Assembly (NCBI GenBank): GCA_018896985.1
Contig: JAHILQ010000017.1
Location: 1-23,177, forward strand
Source: Nitrospinota bacterium
Lineage (GTDB): Bacteria > Nitrospirota > Thermodesulfovibrionia > Thermodesulfovibrionales > UBA1546
Direction: 5' to 3'
DNA length: 23,177 bases
The notes beneath the pieces were generated by a model. The model did not search any database and was not told the origin of the DNA. It saw only the letters and a list, made by a program, of their open reading frames with translations. The translations under genes and the position numbers were made by a program. Positions 19,503 to 23,177 of this stretch are shown piece after piece (positions within the stretch are counted from its first letter, which is position 1; each line of letters opens with the position of its first letter).

Positions 19503-20339
19503 ATGCGAAAGATTTTAATAGCACTGTTTGTTCTTGCATTTGTATCAACCACTCCCCCCTTGGCAATGGGGGACAAAGGGGGAAGGGGGTCATTCAAAGA
19601 CCCCACCACCGGCATTGAGTTTATCCTTGTCAAAGTCAAAGGCGGCTGCTTTCAGATGGGAGACACATTCGGAGATGGGTGGAGTAATGAAAACCCAGTC
19701 CACAAAGTCTGCGTAGATGACTTTTACATGGGAAAATACAAGGTAACACAAGGACAGAGGAAGGCAATAATGGGGAATAATCCATCATATTTCAAAAACT
19801 GCGACAACTGTCCTGTAGAACAAGTATCATGGAATGATGTTCAGAAATTTATAAATAAACTGAATCAAAAGAATAATCCCCCCTCACCCCCCTTTAGCAA
19901 AGGGGGGATGGGGGGATTTCGTCTTCCAACAGAGGCAGAATGGGAGTATAGCGCTCGAAGCGGAGGGAATAACGTAAACTATGCAGGCACAAGCAATGAA
20001 TCAGACCTTGGAGAATATGCATGGTATCAAAGCAACTCAGGAAGTAAAACACATCCTGTAGAACAGAAAAAGCCTAACGGACTTGGAATATATGATATGA
20101 GCGGAAATGTATGGGAGTGGGTTCAGGACTGGTATGACTCTGGCTATTATAAGAACAGCCATAGAGTTAATCCTAAGGGGCCGAATTCAGGCTCCCGCCG
20201 TGTCATTCGCGGCGGCAGCTGGGACTTCAGCGAGAGGGACGTGCGTGCGAGCTATCTCGCTTCCTCGGCACGCCGGACGGCGGGAGCTGCAGCTTTGGCT
20301 TCCGCCTTGCAGGAGGAAAATAAATTGTTGGATTTTTAA
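19503..20339 (+). CDS. Secreted SUMF1/FGE-like domain protein, probable 3' frameshift
   Basis: This exported protein of 278 residues as read has a signal peptide (about 1-22) then an SUMF1-type fold. Motifs are G-G-C-F-Q-M-G-D, E-N-P-V-H-K-V, F-Y-M-G-K-Y-K-V-T-Q, F-R-L-P-T-E-A-E-W-E-Y, M-S-G-N-V-W-E-W and R-V-I-R-G-G-S-W. The two catalytic cysteines that true formylglycine-generating enzymes carry after R-G-G-S are absent, so sulfatase activation is unlikely. Near 20265 the family-like reading leaves this frame. The adjacent frame gives G-T-P-D-G-G-S-C-S-F-G-F-R-L-A-G-G-K and stops at 20321-20323, the usual family ending, so one base is probably missing. Residues 125-138 are encoded by a palindromic repeat, and residues about 17-29 by a related C/G-rich stretch. 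ATG 19503 has AGGAGGTTAAA before it. Confidence 0.83.
   Translation: MRKILIALFVLAFVSTTPPLAMGDKGGRGSFKDPTTGIEFILVKVKGGCFQMGDTFGDGWSNENPVHKVCVDDFYMGKYKVTQGQRKAIMGNNPSYFKNCDNCPVEQVSWNDVQKFINKLNQKNNPPSPPFSKGGMGGFRLPTEAEWEYSARSGGNNVNYAGTSNESDLGEYAWYQSNSGSKTHPVEQKKPNGLGIYDMSGNVWEWVQDWYDSGYYKNSHRVNPKGPNSGSRRVIRGGSWDFSERDVRASYLASSARRTAGAAALASALQEENKLLDF
19875..19919. repeat. GC-rich inverted repeat in-frame inside the FGE-like gene
   Basis: The core C6-TTTAG-C-AAA-G6 matches the element in the lipid-kinase gene. The outer C6/G6 tracts are joined by TCA on one side and AT on the other, so the arms are near-perfect. It encodes N-P-P-S-P-P-F-S-K-G-G-M-G-G between two conserved SUMF1 segments. Confidence 0.87.
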
Positions 20340-20728
20340 ATTTTTACACTCGGCAGTTATTTTCTGAGTTCTAAAATTCTATTTTCTGCATCTCTCCTCC
20401 GTCATTGCGAGCGGAGCGAAGCAATCTCGTTTTATCGCTCAGGGCAGGCTCCGGCGTGGCAATCTTTCTTTTCTATTTTCTCGTGGAGGCAGAGCCTCAT
20501 GGCCGCTGCATTTTTCATCAGTCATTCTGCACTTGATGCGGTCGCCACAGCGACTCGCCGAGGAGAGAATCCAGTCCTTTTCTCAGGATTCCTGCTGGAG
20601 TTTATCCCGTACCTTGATACGGGGCAGGGATGACAGGCGTAAAAAAATGGGCAATGGAATACCGTCAGTAACAAGGCTCTATGACATTATCCCGCTGAAT
20701 TAGGATAATTGGAATGCAAATTAGAACG
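20340..20728. other. 389-bp spacer built of dispersed-repeat fragments
   Basis: No coding region is supported. From about 20401 it has GTCATTGCGAGCGGAGCGAA followed by GCAATCTCG, and later a GTGGCAATCTTT end. Near 20605-20637 is a CCCGTACC...GATACGGGGC stem followed by AGGGATGACAGGCG. Both look like the noncoding dispersed repeats that fill spacers in many environmental genomes. This spacer separates the FGE-like gene from the convergent DUF2283 gene. Confidence 0.55.
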
Positions 20729-20935
20729 TTATCTCGCAACCCCTATTGGTGTCAATACGCTTATTTCTTTAAGCATTGCCAGTTTTGAGGCATCGAGTAT
20801 TTCGATCTCAAGCGGTAATCCATCGCCGTCAAGATGAAGGATAACGCCCTCTTTTAAGTCCACTGAATCTACAGGCGTGCCGTCTCTAAGTTCAATTAAG
20901 AGGATGTCGGCATCAGCCGAGTATTTTATCTTCAT
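20729..20935 (-). CDS. DUF2283-family protein, putative antitoxin
   Basis: This 68-residue protein starts M-K-I-K-Y-S-A-D-A-D-I-L-L-I-E-L and has D-L-K-E-G-V-I-L-H-L-D-G-D-G-L-P-L-E-I-E-I-L-D-A-S. This is the compact beta fold of DUF2283. The start is ATG 20935 with AAAGGAGGTG upstream; the frame open to 21016 lacks support. It overlaps the end of the DUF4258 gene by 23 bp, and its ribosome site lies inside that gene. DUF4258/DUF2283 pairs recur in many genomes and resemble toxin-antitoxin modules, but activity of this pair is inference. Confidence 0.85.
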   Translation of the reverse strand: MKIKYSADADILLIELRDGTPVDSVDLKEGVILHLDGDGLPLEIEILDASKLAMLKEISVLTPIGVAR

Positions 20936-21257
20936 AAATCCCACCTCCTTTAAAATAGCGCTCGCTATACGGAAAATACACTGTAACCAGCACAGGCATT
21001 TTCCCTTCATACTCATAAACAGCCCTGACCAAGTGATCTCCGTATCTTCGATGAGCGATATATCTGTTTCTATGACCGCTTATCACTTCTTCAGGCAGAA
21101 TCAATGCTTCGGCTGCCATTTCTTCTGTAATGCCCCACTTTTTTATTCTTTCTATCGCATGAGAAAGATAAAGAATCTTTAATATTTTATCAGAAGCCTT
21201 TATGCTATAGAGCACTCCTTTAGTGCGGAGTTGTCGGTCTATAATTTCTATAGTCAT
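20913..21257 (-). CDS. DUF4258-family protein, putative toxin (RelE-like)
   Basis: This 114-residue protein has the DUF4258 pattern: a L-S-H-A-I-E-R-I-K-K-W-G-I-T helix with conserved His and Arg. A strand region then carries Y-I-A-H-R-R-Y-G-D-H-L-V-R-A-V-Y-E, ending in V-L-V-T-V-Y-F-P-Y. Members are related by fold to RelE/BrnT-type ribonuclease toxins. ATG 21257 has TAAGG about 5 nt upstream, and a TATAAT on the minus strand a few bases further up (near 21272-21277) may be its -10. It is first in a two-gene unit with the overlapping DUF2283 gene. Confidence 0.83.
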   Translation of the reverse strand: MTIEIIDRQLRTKGVLYSIKASDKILKILYLSHAIERIKKWGITEEMAAEALILPEEVISGHRNRYIAHRRYGDHLVRAVYEYEGKMPVLVTVYFPYSERYFKGGGIYEDKILG

Positions 21258-21572
21258 AGCTGCCTTACATCATTATACCTGAAAAGCCTGTCTTTGAGTA
21301 TAGTTTGAAAGTCCCTCTGTCCAAAGCTGGCTCGGCCATGCAAAACATGCTGATACATATGGACTGGGGAGAAGCTTATTTGACTGTTTTTAATATCATA
21401 AATGTCTTATCTACCTGTGCGTATAGCACGCAGATAGGCAAAGGGCTTTTCAGCACACATGCCTGCCATGAAAATAAGTGAACTGCATTTTTCGGGTTAA
21501 TACGTTTGTATTAATTAGAGATATTGCGATTGGTGTATACTAAAAGACAAAAACGTTAAGGAGAATAATTAT
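21258..21572. other. 315-bp divergent spacer, DUF4258 / YqeY
   Basis: No gene is supported. It holds the putative -10 TATAAT of the DUF4258 gene (near 21272-21277, minus strand). A CTACCTGTGCGTATAGCACG element near 21410-21429 looks like a dispersed-repeat end. A TATACT (21534-21539) may be a -10 for the YqeY gene, with no convincing -35. Confidence 0.5.
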
Positions 21573-22040
21573 ATGGACATTTTAAAGAAAATAAATGAAG
21601 ACCTTGTGACAAGCATGAAGAGTAAGGAAGAGGGGAGTGAACTGAGGACATCCACTCTCAGGATGATGAAGTCCTCAATAAAGAACGCAGAGATTGCAAA
21701 ACGCGGAAAGGGTGAGCTTACTGAAGAAGATATTACGGGTGTGCTTTCTACAATGGTCAAGCAGCGCAAGGAATCTGTAGAACAGTATTTAAAGGCAAAC
21801 AGAAATGACCTTGCAGAAAAAGAAAATAAAGAGATAAACATTATTCAGGTATATCTCCCTGAGCAGCTTTCTCCTGAAGAGGTTGATGAAATCATTAAAT
21901 CAACAATTCAGGAGGCAGGGATTGCCGGTATGAAAGATATGGGCAGGCTGATGAAGGAACTCATGCCTAAACTTAAAGGCAAGGCAGACGGCAAACTGGT
22001 AAGCCAGCGTGTAAAAGAGATTATTGAAAAGACAGGATAG
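21573..22040 (+). CDS. GatB/YqeY-domain protein
   Basis: This 155-residue, mostly helical cytosolic protein of the YqeY type is related to the tRNA-binding tail domain of GatB. Visible are L-R-M-M-K-S-S-I-K-N-A-E near residues 29-40, the V-K-Q-R-K-E-S-V-E-Q-Y segment, Y-L-P-E-Q-L-S near 93-99, and D-M-G-R-L-M-K-E-L-M-P-K-L-K-G-K-A-D-G near 121-139. Length is normal. ATG 21573 has AAGGAGAA about 8 nt before it. The family is widespread and thought to bind tRNA, but its role is not firmly defined. It stands alone, followed by a separate promoter. Confidence 0.93.
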   Translation: MDILKKINEDLVTSMKSKEEGSELRTSTLRMMKSSIKNAEIAKRGKGELTEEDITGVLSTMVKQRKESVEQYLKANRNDLAEKENKEINIIQVYLPEQLSPEEVDEIIKSTIQEAGIAGMKDMGRLMKELMPKLKGKADGKLVSQRVKEIIEKTG

Positions 22041-22067
22041 CGCAGAATTTTCTCCCAACCCCAATCC

Positions 22068-22096
22068 TTGACAACCCTTTTTCTGTTTGATAGGAT
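22068..22096 (+). promoter_or_regulatory. Promoter of the double-GAF gene, leaderless arrangement
   Basis: A perfect TTGACA (22068-22073) and TAGGAT (22091-22096) are separated by 17 bp. The ATG at 22103 lies exactly six bases after the -10, at the expected +1, so the mRNA would begin with the start codon. No ribosome site could be transcribed. Confidence 0.65.
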
Positions 22097-22102
22097 TGTC
22101 TT

Positions 22103-23158
22103 ATGAAGAGACAACAAGACAGTATGTGCGCTTTCTGCGGTGAACTGGCTAAGGCGCGCAACCTCGATACCACACTGAACATCCTCGCAAAAAATATCAC
22201 AGAGATTATGGGTGTTAAAGGCGCTACAATCAGGCTGCTTGATGAAAAGAATCAGACCCTTGAGATTGTGGCTGCATACGGCCTGAGCAAGAAGTATCTG
22301 AAAAAAGGACCTGTTGTTCTGAAAAAACATCCTGTTGACCGGAAGGTTCTTAAAGGAAAGGCTGTAAAGACCAAGAACATATTAAAGGAGCCGCATGTCC
22401 TTTATCTTGAAGAGGCTAAAAAAGAGGGCATAAAATCAGTGCTCAGCGTTCCGCTTATGGCGGAGAAGAGGGCTATAGGCGTTGTCAGGGTATATACAGC
22501 AGCGCCTCATGATTTTACTGCCGGAGAGATAGAGAAGCTCAGGGCGCTTGCATTTCTGGGAGGCATACTTGCAGACAGGGTAAGGATATGGGATAAAATG
22601 CGCGCCTTGATAAAAATATCACAGTCAATAAGTTCAACACTTTCCCTCGAGGAAGTTCTTCAGATGATAGTGGAAAATGCTGCGAAAACGTTAAGGCTGA
22701 GGGCTTCGTCAATCAGGCTCCTTGACGAGGAAAAAGGGACGCTTGAGGTAAGGGCAGCTTACGGCCTGAGCAGTGCGTATATGGGGAAAGGGCCTGTTGA
22801 AGTGGTGAAGAGCCCCATAGACAGAGAATGTCTCAAATGTAAGGTTGTATCAGCGCCTGACATCAGAAAGGACAAAAGACTTCAGTATCCGGATGAGATA
22901 ATCAGGGAAGGCATAATGTCGCTTCTTTCTCTGCCCCTTATTGTCAGAGGGAAAGCAATAGGAGTTCTCAGAGTATACACATCTGTCCCATATACCTTCA
23001 GCGAGTCAGAGATAGATTTTCTTTCTGCCCTTGCATGCCAGGGCGCTATCGCAATAGAAAATGCACGCCTGTTTGAGCATATAAAAACCGAATATAAAGA
23101 CCTGACAAGGGATGTCTGGAAATGGTATGACTGGGGAACGCACTTTCCAAAAATTTAA
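22103..23158 (+). CDS. Tandem GAF-domain protein
   Basis: This 351-residue cytosolic protein has two homologous GAF domains, about residues 20-160 and 175-325. Each shows the same landmarks: A-T-I-R-L-L-D-E or S-S-I-R-L-L-D-E, A-A-Y-G-L-S, K-G-P-V, then S-V-L-S-V-P-L or S-L-L-S-L-P-L, and I-G-V-x-R-V-Y-T. The halves are close enough to be an internal duplication. No kinase, cyclase or HD-GYP domain follows; the protein ends with W-K-W-Y-D-W-G. GAF domains bind cyclic nucleotides or small ligands or sense redox state, so this may be a stand-alone sensor partner. Cysteines near the N-terminus (M-C-A-F-C-G) and in E-C-L-K-C-K of the second domain could be redox-active. Confidence 0.9.
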   Translation: MKRQQDSMCAFCGELAKARNLDTTLNILAKNITEIMGVKGATIRLLDEKNQTLEIVAAYGLSKKYLKKGPVVLKKHPVDRKVLKGKAVKTKNILKEPHVLYLEEAKKEGIKSVLSVPLMAEKRAIGVVRVYTAAPHDFTAGEIEKLRALAFLGGILADRVRIWDKMRALIKISQSISSTLSLEEVLQMIVENAAKTLRLRASSIRLLDEEKGTLEVRAAYGLSSAYMGKGPVEVVKSPIDRECLKCKVVSAPDIRKDKRLQYPDEIIREGIMSLLSLPLIVRGKAIGVLRVYTSVPYTFSESEIDFLSALACQGAIAIENARLFEHIKTEYKDLTRDVWKWYDWGTHFPKI

Positions 23159-23177
23159 ACGTCTGATTCCCAAAAAG

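Noticed and set aside
19503..20339. True formylglycine-generating enzyme activating a sulfatase
   Set aside because: The catalytic cysteines after R-G-G-S are missing and no sulfatase is nearby.
1..23177. tRNA, rRNA, integrase, transposase or phage genes
   Set aside because: None was recognised on either strand; mobility signs here are limited to short repeats.

Overview
The window is bacterial chromosome, moderately AT-rich, from what looks like an anaerobic or microaerophilic environmental lineage. Pointers are a two-gene SufC/SufB Fe-S system without SufA/S/U/E, a DUF134-NifX pair, an MtrA-like protein normally linked to methyl-tetrahydromethanopterin metabolism, a BioW-BioB biotin route, and frequent short repeats both between and inside genes. 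A Nitrospirota (Thermodesulfovibrionia-like) origin would fit. That placement is inference from gene content, not a phylogenetic result.

Layout. 1-913 (+): the end of folP and an M50 site-2-type protease. 925-5452 (-): a compact eight-gene operon read from a good sigma70-type promoter (TTGACA-N18-TATAAT) that carries a 14-bp perfect palindrome at its start point. In transcription order it holds a DUF134 regulator, NifX, a 48-residue Cys-rich protein, OsmC, a short NifX-like protein, ChrA, SufC and SufB. 5493-15162 (-): two small unknown ORFs lie downstream of a very long arsenic-type operon. That operon starts at a promoter before a YraQ-type permease and runs permease, thioredoxin-like protein, arsR, arsC, acr3, arsD, HesB-like, arsA, FmdB-like, rseC-like, mtrA-like, cfa, half-size TauE/SafE, thioredoxin, ccdA, thioredoxin-CcdA fusion. 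15177-17361: a secreted SNase-type nuclease (-), a HAMP-like membrane protein (+) and a diacylglycerol-kinase-family lipid kinase (-). 17408-19181 (-): bioB-bioW. 19503-20339 (+): an SUMF1/FGE-like secreted protein. 20340-21257: repeat-rich spacer and a DUF4258/DUF2283 toxin-antitoxin-like pair (-). 21573-23158 (+): a GatB/YqeY-domain protein and a double-GAF protein.

The arsenic-type operon is visibly decaying. acr3 has lost its middle and joins out of frame. arsA is broken by an exact 16-bp tandem duplication. A thioredoxin gene and a ccdA gene are fused by a deletion, so that one 692-codon open frame runs through three unrelated pieces. The FmdB-like zinc ribbon has lost most of its cysteines. 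A 146-bp copy of the mtrA-like 3' end flanks cfa. ArsR, ArsC, ArsD and the YraQ permease still look intact, so any remaining arsenic export would have to use the permease or another locus.

A second theme is repeats that have entered reading frames without breaking them. These are heptanucleotide repeats in bioW and in the lipid kinase, and a GC-rich palindrome encoding PP(S/L)PPF(S/T)KGG-type peptides in the lipid kinase and in the FGE-like protein. The most system-like novelty is the DUF134/NifX/Cys-rich/OsmC/ChrA/SufCB operon with its operator-like palindrome.
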